A DNA stretch of 42,801 nt, from IMG/VR virus record IMGVR_UViG_3300036760_000056, positions 1 to 42,801 of that record. One strand, given 5' to 3'. This stretch comes from a virus. The translations under genes were made by a program, and so were the position numbers. Below the pieces are notes generated by a model that did no database searches, was not told the origin of the DNA, and was given only the letters and a program-made list of their open reading frames with translations. This document shows, piece by piece, positions 5,821-12,161 of this stretch (position 1 is its first letter; each line of letters begins with the position of its first letter).

Positions 5821-6583
5821 GTTTGAATCCTTCCCAATAACCAAGATCATACTTCGGTATAGATTTATCCACTCCGCGAAAATGGGTAAGAAACTCTATG
5901 ATCTGACCAGTTTGGACACTAAAACCTAAACCCGTAAACACATTGGCGCGAACTGGTGACACAATTCGACTATTGATACCGACAAGTTCGCCGCGCATAT
6001 TGATGAGAGGCCCACCGCTATTTCCCGGATTCAAAGACGTATCTGACTGTGACATATTATAGACACCAAGAGTATCACGATTCAACGCACTTAAAATACC
6101 ATGCGTTACTGTGAAATCGAAACCAAGTGGCGATCCAACTGCAATAACATCTTGGCCTACTTTGAGCTTGCGAGGATCGGCGAGTCTTATATATGGCGTC
6201 GGTTTATCAAAATTTGATTCAACAAGGGCCAAATCAAGCGACTCCTGTTTATACAAAACCTCGCCAGCCGTACATATCCCATTGTAATTACAGACAGTGA
6301 TTCCTGTGATAATTGGTAACGTGAACAGATGATGACACGTTAGAACATGATTATTCGGGCTTACAAAAACCCCCGCCCCCGATACCGTAACAGGTTTTGT
6401 TGACATATGAATCTCTATACCCGTTTTAGTAAATGTAATTCCATCTATAACTTCTGCGATGCCAGAAACGTATATACTCACACTTTTCGGAAGAGATTCC
6501 TCGCTAACCCTAACGAATCTATCCTGCCTGTTACATCCCGAAAACAAGACCAAAAGACCTACGACGAATAGATTAAACCGCAT
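5792..6583 (-). CDS. HtrA/DegP-like trypsin-fold serine protease, predicted lipoprotein
   Basis: The 263-residue protein begins with a signal sequence and lipobox-like site (LLVLFSGC, Cys17), so the mature protein should be lipid-anchored outside the cytoplasm. The protease domain follows: GAGVFVSPNNHVLTCHHLF carries the catalytic His (His85, or less likely His84), SLDLALVES the Asp117, and SLNPGNSGGPLINMRG the nucleophile Ser189 in the GNSGG box. The GSPLGFDFTVTHGILSAL segment is typical of the S1C (HtrA) group. There is no PDZ domain. GGAGG supports the ATG at 6583 rather than one four codons earlier. Proteases of this type process or degrade envelope proteins in bacteria. The catalytic assignment is solid; the role in infection is unknown. 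Confidence 0.9.
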   Translation of the reverse strand: MRFNLFVVGLLVLFSGCNRQDRFVRVSEESLPKSVSIYVSGIAEVIDGITFTKTGIEIHMSTKPVTVSGAGVFVSPNNHVLTCHHLFTLPIITGITVCNYNGICTAGEVLYKQESLDLALVESNFDKPTPYIRLADPRKLKVGQDVIAVGSPLGFDFTVTHGILSALNRDTLGVYNMSQSDTSLNPGNSGGPLINMRGELVGINSRIVSPVRANVFTGLGFSVQTGQIIEFLTHFRGVDKSIPKYDLGYWEGFKRAIGLSKGD

Positions 6584-6809
6584 TATGTCCTCCACATTTC
6601 ACGCCGCCATACGGTTTTCCATGAGACAACCAATGGAGCATTTCGTTACAAACGCCCACACCGACAAGAAACTGAAAACGGCGCGAGAATCTAAACCAAG
6701 GTGTAGCTTGATACTGGTGAATATAACCGTTTCTAACGCCAATCAAATCGTATATTGTCACGACTTGATCTGCTTCAAAAACAGGACGAGCATCGGGTGG
6801 GTTATCCAT
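6573..6809 (-). CDS. Hypothetical protein (78 aa)
   Basis: The ATG at 6809 has GGAG six bases upstream. A beta-rich N-terminal part (VFEADQVVTIYDLIGVRNGY) is followed by an aromatic/basic stretch and the C-terminal CNEMLHWLSHGKPYGG segment, which might be a metal site (Cys, two His). It overlaps both neighbours by about 10 bp. No family recognised. Confidence 0.5.
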   Translation of the reverse strand: MDNPPDARPVFEADQVVTIYDLIGVRNGYIHQYQATPWFRFSRRFQFLVGVGVCNEMLHWLSHGKPYGGVKCGGHNAV

Positions 6810-7602
6810 TTGTTCTCCAATCGCGCAATAGATTTTGACGCTTTTCAAACGTCAAAAGATTCTTTCCACCACGCGGCCATTTTCCACATTTTTGACAATG
6901 GTAGATTTGGTACTTGCCAGCTTCGGTACGAGCATATCCTTCTTTCGTGAGTTTATCACTTCCACATTTACACCGCATAACCGCGCCGTCCATATAAGTA
7001 GCCATATTCTGTGTGCGAATCCACCCATATAATTTTCCATATAGTTCTTCGGTGGATAGAACATCATGGATACAATAAGTCTTCATAACTTTCCAAGCGC
7101 GTTTATCTCCGGCCAAAATAGCAGACCAAAGTTCAAAACCCGGATATTCTTTATGTTTTAGTTTTTTATATTTGGTGTTCAAAACTTCTGCCATGTACTC
7201 CAACTTATGTGATGTGAACGCGAATATTTTACGACTTTCTTTCAGAAGATCGGTACTCTTACACGGCTTGATAGGCGGAAGGCCGTGAATAGCGGCTCTC
7301 GCGTTTAACTTCCTAACATCGAACTTTTCACCGTTTTGTGTAATGATTATATCTGCCTCATTTAGCAATTTGGACAAACCTTTTATAAGTTCTCTATCGT
7401 CTTGAATAAGGCGCGACGTACTATTATCCATGTACATAGTTTTCGACGCGGGATCACCATACCACTTTGCGGCCCATGCCAGCAAATGCCAGTCTTTTTT
7501 GATCTGGTTCAATCCTATGTTCTGGTCGAACAAACCCCATGTGTACGCCGTGATCGGGGCCGTTTCAATGTCGAATACGAGAATCTTTGGATCATTAGAC
7601 AT
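6802..7602 (-). CDS. DnaQ-like 3'-5' exonuclease with C-terminal zinc ribbon
   Basis: AAGGAG seven bases upstream fixes the ATG at 7602, giving 266 residues. The N-terminus KILVFDIETAP is the ExoI motif (DxE) of the RNase H-like DEDD exonuclease fold. ExoII is seen in DIIITQNGEKFDVRKLNARA and the ExoIII region in MKTYCIHDVLSTEELY (an Asp in a CIHDV context, as in DEDD enzymes). The C-terminal 60 residues hold a zinc ribbon (MRCKCGSDKL ... YHCQKCGKW). It belongs to the 'predicted 3'-5' exonuclease' group common in phages. It overlaps the RNA ligase start by 8 bp, so the two are probably co-translated; a shared role in nucleic-acid repair is inference. Confidence 0.85.
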   Translation of the reverse strand: MSNDPKILVFDIETAPITAYTWGLFDQNIGLNQIKKDWHLLAWAAKWYGDPASKTMYMDNSTSRLIQDDRELIKGLSKLLNEADIIITQNGEKFDVRKLNARAAIHGLPPIKPCKSTDLLKESRKIFAFTSHKLEYMAEVLNTKYKKLKHKEYPGFELWSAILAGDKRAWKVMKTYCIHDVLSTEELYGKLYGWIRTQNMATYMDGAVMRCKCGSDKLTKEGYARTEAGKYQIYHCQKCGKWPRGGKNLLTFEKRQNLLRDWRTNG

Positions 7603-8167
7603 TTTGTGTCTCCTTACCTTGTGCATCATTTTCCACTGTTTTCTTGAACATAACACCAGCGGCTTTATGGTAAATAACAATCCCTTCCGGCTTCATGTAT
7701 CCGGGGGCGACTTTGCTACCAGTTACCACCAAGTCGGTAAGTACCTTTTCAATGGCCTCGGTCGTAAATGCACCTTGATAGAGAATAGGTACGACTGATA
7801 CACATTTCGGTAATTCAACCATGTCTTTTGGAACTCGAAATAAAGTAAACCGACGCTCAAATAATTCATAGCCCCTCTGTATTCCCAAACCCCACCATTC
7901 ACCAAAATGAATACCATCACCAAGTTTTAGAAGTTCTTCTTTGTTCTGTCCAACCCACCGCGCAAAACCAAAGTTATCATTTTGTTCTTGAATGAACCGA
8001 TTGCGCGATCCAACTGAAATAATCTGGCCCTCGCGGATTTTGATTTGAGCATTAGTGCCATCTATTTTTTCTGTGATTACACAATCCCGGCTGATTCGTG
8101 CAATCTTCGGAAATGACTTAAATTCATCTATTCCTTTCACTTCTTCGCCACATTCAAGACATTCCAT
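7595..8167 (-). CDS. Small RNA ligase (nucleotidyltransferase domain only)
   Basis: The 190-residue protein carries the ordered motifs of the covalent nucleotidyltransferases: motif I EKIDGTN with the adenylated Lys34, motif Ia SRNR at 54-57, motif III HFGEWWG (88-93), motif IV EGIVIYH (161-167) and motif V VMFKK (172-176). This places it among RNA ligases of the T4 Rnl2-like/DRB0094-like type rather than NAD-dependent DNA ligases. It lacks the extra C-terminal domain of T4 Rnl2. The N-terminal CLEC pair may be half of a zinc site. AGGAG precedes the ATG. Phage RNA ligases usually seal broken host or phage tRNAs; this phage also carries tRNA genes. The substrate is not known. Confidence 0.85.
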   Translation of the reverse strand: MECLECGEEVKGIDEFKSFPKIARISRDCVITEKIDGTNAQIKIREGQIISVGSRNRFIQEQNDNFGFARWVGQNKEELLKLGDGIHFGEWWGLGIQRGYELFERRFTLFRVPKDMVELPKCVSVVPILYQGAFTTEAIEKVLTDLVVTGSKVAPGYMKPEGIVIYHKAAGVMFKKTVENDAQGKETQNV

Positions 8168-8175
8168 GATTTCTC

Positions 8176-8322
8176 CTATGGTTGACTATCTTCTATTTCA
8201 TCTTGGGCGTCTCCGCACATCGTACAAATCCAGCAAGAATAACCATATGCGGCTTGCGTAAATTCGTAGTTATGTCTTAAACCCGGCGCGACGCACTTTT
8301 CAGTTTTTGTTTCGTCTTGCAT
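8176..8322 (-). CDS. Small Cys-containing protein (48 aa)
   Basis: AAAGGAG precedes the ATG. The sequence starts MQDETKTEKCVAPGLRHNYE and contains SCWICTMCGD, a CxxCxxC cluster that could bind zinc with the upstream Cys and His. Short single-zinc proteins of this kind are frequent in phage early regions. It overlaps the HNH gene by 46 bp. Confidence 0.55.
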   Translation of the reverse strand: MQDETKTEKCVAPGLRHNYEFTQAAYGYSCWICTMCGDAQDEIEDSQP

Positions 8323-8690
8323 TGCCGTCTCCTTTGATTCTCCGAATTGGTTTTACTGTGATGACAGGTTTTGCACAAGACTTGCAATTCGGACGAAGGC
8401 ACAAACAATCTGTCTCTATAATCATCCCAACAACCATTCCACGTTGTTCCAACTTCCACCACTGGTTTAATATGATCGACCTGTTTTTCGGATCGTTCAA
8501 CAAGATTTCCACAATTTTTGCACCTGTAGTGTAATCCAGAATCGAGTTTAACTTCCGCGCTTTTAACAGTATCTCGATAGGCGGGACTCCATCTGAAAGT
8601 CTTCCTACAAAATGCAATGAAGTAGCCATTAAGCCTTTTGTTCCAGTCCGGCGTCGGGCGCGGCTGTTTCGACAACTTGTGAATCGGCAT
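8277..8690 (-). CDS. HNH endonuclease
   Basis: The ATG at 8690 (AAAGGAGG upstream) gives 137 residues. A structural zinc site is formed by YRCKNCG and VLCKTCHHSK, and between them lies QVDHIKPVVEVGTTWNGCWDD, where DH is the HNH catalytic pair, followed by SSELQVLC with the conserved Asn position replaced by Ser-Glu-Leu. It resembles small phage HNH proteins that accompany replication genes. It could be a free-standing homing enzyme or a replication/packaging nuclease; no intron is evident around it. Confidence 0.85.
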   Translation of the reverse strand: MPIHKLSKQPRPTPDWNKRLNGYFIAFCRKTFRWSPAYRDTVKSAEVKLDSGLHYRCKNCGNLVERSEKQVDHIKPVVEVGTTWNGCWDDYRDRLFVPSSELQVLCKTCHHSKTNSENQRRRQCKTKQKLKSASRRV

Positions 8691-8922
8691 TTGGTGTTTC
8701 CTCCTTTGGTTGAGGTATCGCCACGGCTTTCGGAGGATCAAAGTCGATAGAAACGAGTTTGGGTACCATATTCAGTTTCATTTCGATTTCCTTGATAAGA
8801 GCAGGGCCATAAAAAACACCCCGACGACCGTCTGCTAGGGTGATTATGACGTGCTGAAACTGTATGATATTTGGCTTGGGTTCTTCCGTAACAACTTCTG
8901 GAATTTTAATTTCTTCATCCAT
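8629..8922 (-). CDS. Hypothetical acidic protein (97 aa)
   Basis: GGAGG precedes the ATG. The N-terminal 20 residues and the C-terminal 30 residues are Pro/Glu-rich and disordered; the centre (NIIQFQHVIITLADGRRGVF) forms two beta strands and a helix. It sits directly downstream of the polymerase with 1 bp separation and overlaps the HNH gene by 62 bp. A role as a polymerase accessory is only suggested by position. Confidence 0.55.
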   Translation of the reverse strand: MDEEIKIPEVVTEEPKPNIIQFQHVIITLADGRRGVFYGPALIKEIEMKLNMVPKLVSIDFDPPKAVAIPQPKEETPNADSQVVETAAPDAGLEQKA

Positions 8923-8923
8923 A

Positions 8924-10774
8924 TTATTTCGCCTCCAACCAGTTTTTTCCGATTCCCACTTCTGCTTTAAGTTTCATCCTCGGCATCCAATTCGGTGTGG
9001 TAGACATAACGCGCTCTAGTTTCTTCTTGGTTAGAAGAGCAAAAGGCGCACGTTCAACAAGATGAATTTCATCGTGAACCAAGCCCGTCACTTTATCTCC
9101 AAACTGCTGTGCGGCCTCTTTGCACAAGACACCAGCCAAACCTTGCGATATATTTTCCAGAACCTTTCCACCATACAACTTACGCTTCTGTAGCTGACCT
9201 TTATCCCAAACATCATAAATCCATTCAGGGCCATGCGTTCCTTCTTGCTGACGCAAATTAGGATAGCGCATTTCAAGGCCATCTGGTAAAACCAAGGCTT
9301 CTTTCTTGTACCGAATTGGCATCCCTATAAATAAACCTTCTTCCTCCCGCGCTAACAGCGGAATATAGCTGTTCAAGACGTACCAAAGTTGCGGTACCCG
9401 CGTATACCGCGATCTATATAGATCAACGGCGCGATCTGCCTCCGCGTCCGAAATGGTTTGTCCAGTTTGAAGTCGGACTGTACGGGCGAACTTCTTGGCA
9501 CCCATGCCGTAACCTAAACCAAGAATAGCGCACTTACCGAAACGGCGTTCAAGATCGTCGGCCTTAGTTATTGTGCGTTCATAAAATGTGGAAGCAAAGT
9601 CGCAATAAAGGTCAATATCGTTCTCAATCGCCTCAATCAAACCGGGGTCTTTGGAAAGATACGCGACCAGCCGAAGTTCGATATTCGAGAAGTCACCTAC
9701 GATTAGTTTATATCCTGCGGGGGCTTTGACGGCTTGACGAAGGGTAGAACCGCGTGTAAAATTTTGGGGATTGCCTCCCGCGCCACTCCCTCCGCTATAA
9801 CGATGAGTTTGGTTTGCTCCTGAGAACTCCACATCAAAAGACCAAGTTCCTGTTTCTCCGATTTTTCCAAGTTTTTCGGAACGCGTTTCAAGAAGTGTTG
9901 ATTTTGCCGCGACTCTAGCTTCGCATAAAAGTCGTAATCTTTCATTTTCATTCTCCAACATATCAAGAAAGTCGGGATCACCAAGGGCAATCGCCGGAAT
10001 TAACTTCGGGGTGCCGTCTTCGTTTTTTTGCTTTGGAGAAGGTTTCATTGGCACGTCAAAACCTTCTTGTTCAAGTAATCTAGGGAATTTGACATTCGAT
10101 GAAAATTCGGCTTTAGCAATTTGCAAATCACTAAATATCGTGATCTTTCTAGCGCGTTCCGATTCGGCTGTTTTTTTGAGGAGTTCCACATCCAATTCAA
10201 TCTTTGGGTCTACGAACATCTGGACGGTACGATGAAGCATTTCATTCTGGTTTTCAGGAAAATCCTTCGCTAACCGCGAATAAATCTGTCCGCACAATTC
10301 AACGTCATGTAAACAATATTCTGAAAGTTCTGTCTCTTGTGCTGTTGTGAGTTCTTTAAGACCGTCTGTTTTCATTGTGCCTTTAGACTCCAAGCCAAAA
10401 TATTCAGCAAGGGTAGCTAAAGAATGGTTTTTTACACCCTTTCCCAATACGGCGCGGCTCATCCCTTTGGTATCAATCCAACGGCGTGGCTGTACACCAA
10501 AATGCTGTCGAAGAATAAACCCATCAAACTTGGCATTGTGCGCGATAATATCTGTATTGGCCCAATCAAAGGTCGAAAAGAATCCACGAAGGTATTTACC
10601 TGACACCCATTCGGTTTGCGTCGGTGTTCCACTTTGCAAAATATATTGATAACCCATTCCAAAGACTTTGAACAGTGGATTTCTTACATATTCGAGCATA
10701 GACATTTTTCGCAAGGTATATCCGTTTTTGGTATCCCAAAATGTTTCAAAGTCGATTACGAGTTTATTTGCCAT
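8924..10774 (-). CDS. polA: Family A DNA polymerase with 3'-5' exonuclease domain
   Basis: The 616-residue protein replicates the phage genome. The exonuclease domain shows DFET (Asp8, Glu10), NAKFDGFILR and YCLHDVELC. The polymerase domain shows motif A VGDFSNIELR (Asp361), motif B RRFGKCAILGLGYGMGAKKF and motif C GLVHDEIHL (Asp568). In motif B the residue equivalent to E. coli Phe762 is Leu418, between Lys414 and Tyr422. There is no 5'-3' exonuclease domain. The ATG at 10774 has AAAGGA upstream and places the exonuclease motif at the expected distance; an earlier start would add 27 unrelated residues. It overlaps the diphosphohydrolase-like gene by 11 bp. Lineage by motif is T7/Pol I type. 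Confidence 0.96.
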   Translation of the reverse strand: MANKLVIDFETFWDTKNGYTLRKMSMLEYVRNPLFKVFGMGYQYILQSGTPTQTEWVSGKYLRGFFSTFDWANTDIIAHNAKFDGFILRQHFGVQPRRWIDTKGMSRAVLGKGVKNHSLATLAEYFGLESKGTMKTDGLKELTTAQETELSEYCLHDVELCGQIYSRLAKDFPENQNEMLHRTVQMFVDPKIELDVELLKKTAESERARKITIFSDLQIAKAEFSSNVKFPRLLEQEGFDVPMKPSPKQKNEDGTPKLIPAIALGDPDFLDMLENENERLRLLCEARVAAKSTLLETRSEKLGKIGETGTWSFDVEFSGANQTHRYSGGSGAGGNPQNFTRGSTLRQAVKAPAGYKLIVGDFSNIELRLVAYLSKDPGLIEAIENDIDLYCDFASTFYERTITKADDLERRFGKCAILGLGYGMGAKKFARTVRLQTGQTISDAEADRAVDLYRSRYTRVPQLWYVLNSYIPLLAREEEGLFIGMPIRYKKEALVLPDGLEMRYPNLRQQEGTHGPEWIYDVWDKGQLQKRKLYGGKVLENISQGLAGVLCKEAAQQFGDKVTGLVHDEIHLVERAPFALLTKKKLERVMSTTPNWMPRMKLKAEVGIGKNWLEAK

Positions 10775-11099
10775 TGGCAACAATCCTTTCCCGCGTGTAT
10801 TCAATTCCTGCGATATTAAAAACAACAGCGGCGGCATGGTCTTCGTCCGTATCACCGCGTAATAGCTGTTGTAGGTGACGTTCCGCGCTGGCTTTGAAGC
10901 GATTCAATTCTTCTTCGGTTTGCGCCTTCATCCAGTTGTTTTCACCGTATTTATCAGCCCCTCTACCCATAAGTTCAGCCCAACGCCAGTAAAGAGGTTT
11001 CCAAGTTAAGTCAAAACGGGCTTTACCTTTCTGCACATCCCGTTTCATCCCGGTTGCAAATTCAACACGTTCGCCACTATCCTTCGTGGTAAAATCCAT
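10764..11099 (-). CDS. dATP/dGTP diphosphohydrolase-like protein (DUF5664 family)
   Basis: This 111-residue protein matches the phage family annotated as dATP/dGTP diphosphohydrolase N-terminal domain. Diagnostic segments are AELMGRGADKYGENNWMKA, FKASAERHLQQLLRGDTDED and HAAAVVFNIAGIEYT, with Glu and Asp residues in helical positions expected for metal binding. The probable role is adjusting nucleotide pools during replication; that activity is known for only some members. It is coupled to the gene upstream by TAATG and overlaps the polymerase start by 11 bp. Confidence 0.75.
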   Translation of the reverse strand: MDFTTKDSGERVEFATGMKRDVQKGKARFDLTWKPLYWRWAELMGRGADKYGENNWMKAQTEEELNRFKASAERHLQQLLRGDTDEDHAAAVVFNIAGIEYTRERIVANGK

Positions 11100-11368
11100 T
11101 AAATTTCTCCGTTCTCTTCAAACTTTTCGTTTTCGTAAGGATGAACCTCGCGTATATAAAATTCAAGAAACGCAAGAAACTTAGCCGCTTGTTCATCTGT
11201 TACATCAAATAAGCGCCTAAATTCATTATGCGCGGTTGTCCAACGACGTTCTTTACGCCAAGCGCGAACCAAAGGAACATATTCTAAGAAAGTCAAATCA
11301 CCTTTTTCTGTGGGTTTAAGATCACCCATAAGAAGAGGAACGCGGCGGTCTTGTTTAATTGCTGGCAT
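11099..11368 (-). CDS. Hypothetical protein in the replication cluster (89 aa)
   Basis: AAAGGAG supports the ATG at 11368. The protein begins MPAIKQDRRVPLLMGDLKPT and is helical and charged, with DEQAAKFLAFLEFYIREVHP near the C-terminus. It overlaps a small membrane protein by 14 bp and is joined to the diphosphohydrolase-like gene by TAATG. Function unknown. Confidence 0.6.
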   Translation of the reverse strand: MPAIKQDRRVPLLMGDLKPTEKGDLTFLEYVPLVRAWRKERRWTTAHNEFRRLFDVTDEQAAKFLAFLEFYIREVHPYENEKFEENGEI

Positions 11369-11546
11369 CGTCTTTCTCCTTTGGTGTAAGTGCGTCGAGA
11401 CGGCGTTCGAGTAAATCAACTGCTCCAATCACCCCAATATACTGAATAACAAAACCAAGAAGAGATACAATCAAACTTTGGTACAAAGAACCACCGATCA
11501 ATACAAAAGCCCCAATTATGCGTAATTGTTTCCAAGGATTCCACAT
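11355..11546 (-). CDS. Small membrane protein (63 aa)
   Basis: Two hydrophobic stretches near residues 9-22 and 24-44 (RIIGAFVLIGGSLYQSLIVS, LLGFVIQYIGVIGAVDLL) form either one long hairpin or two TM helices, followed by a charged cytoplasmic tail. GTGGA is a weak ribosome site. It starts one base after the upstream stop. It could be a membrane anchor for replication or a small lysis-related protein. Confidence 0.55.
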   Translation of the reverse strand: MWNPWKQLRIIGAFVLIGGSLYQSLIVSLLGFVIQYIGVIGAVDLLERRLDALTPKEKDDASN

Positions 11547-11547
11547 A

Positions 11548-12063
11548 TTATTTCCACTCTTGCAATTTATAACGTAGGGCGTTTACCCATGATTGATTAT
11601 ATATTCCAACTCTCCACCAAAAGCGTTTTCTCCATGTACCCCATTTCTGATTTATCTTAACCGCCGCTTCTTCAAGAGAATCCACGATTAAATCATCCTC
11701 GAAAAAAGCCACACTCGAAATAGAAGGGCGACTACCATTAAGATACACGCGAACAACTGGTTTCCAAAGTAAATAACGTGCATACCCAAGTTCATGGGCG
11801 ACACCTTCCGATTTGCGATCTGGCGTAAGATCAATAACAACATGGGCTTCGCGGATCATTTCCTTATCGCGCTTCCAAAATCGCACCATTTGGGAATACG
11901 TCGAATTCGTGATTTTATTGGTTGGGCGCACACCTTCGGCGGTAACAGGATCAAGAGGTTCAACCCCATGCTCCCGAAGAATTCGCGCAACTCGTTTACT
12001 ACGCTCAACAAGTTCCTTACCTGTCAAACCTGTCATAGCTCCTGCCGTATAAGCCCTTACCAT
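11548..12063 (-). CDS. Nucleoside 2-deoxyribosyltransferase-like protein
   Basis: GAGG upstream fixes the ATG at 12063, giving 171 residues. The N-terminus MVRAYTAGAMTG and the block KSEGVAHELGYARYLLWKPV match the nucleoside deoxyribosyltransferase superfamily, where the Glu of HELGYA is the nucleophile position; AHVVIDLTPDRKS is the usual loop before it. The C-terminal 40 residues are basic and aromatic and may be an added element. It probably transfers or hydrolyses deoxyribose on nucleosides or nucleotides, supporting nucleotide salvage or base-modification chemistry. The exact substrate cannot be read from sequence. Confidence 0.75.
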   Translation of the reverse strand: MVRAYTAGAMTGLTGKELVERSKRVARILREHGVEPLDPVTAEGVRPTNKITNSTYSQMVRFWKRDKEMIREAHVVIDLTPDRKSEGVAHELGYARYLLWKPVVRVYLNGSRPSISSVAFFEDDLIVDSLEEAAVKINQKWGTWRKRFWWRVGIYNQSWVNALRYKLQEWK

Positions 12064-12161
12064 TTTATTATCCTCACCGTTATAGAAGAAACAATTTTTA
12101 TCAAAGGCCCATAACAGAAACCAATGATTATGGCACAAACCACATTGTTCAAAGTATTCAT
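12057..12161 (-). CDS. Very small membrane peptide (34 aa)
   Basis: An ATG in a TAATG overlap with the primase stop opens a 34-codon frame starting MNTLNNVVCAIIIGFCYGPL, a single hydrophobic helix, ending in a basic tail. GGAAG is present upstream. It overlaps the next gene by 7 bp. The position between real genes and the consistent hydrophobic helix support it, but its length makes it uncertain. Confidence 0.45.
   Translation of the reverse strand: MNTLNNVVCAIIIGFCYGPLIKIVSSITVRIIKW

Noticed and set aside
5792-6583. Virion maturation protease
   Set aside because: The lipobox and minus-strand early location argue for an envelope protein rather than a capsid protease.
10764-12063. 2-aminoadenine (Z-genome) pathway
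   Set aside because: No PurZ- or DatZ-like gene is visible; the dATP/dGTP diphosphohydrolase-like family alone is common in ordinary phages.
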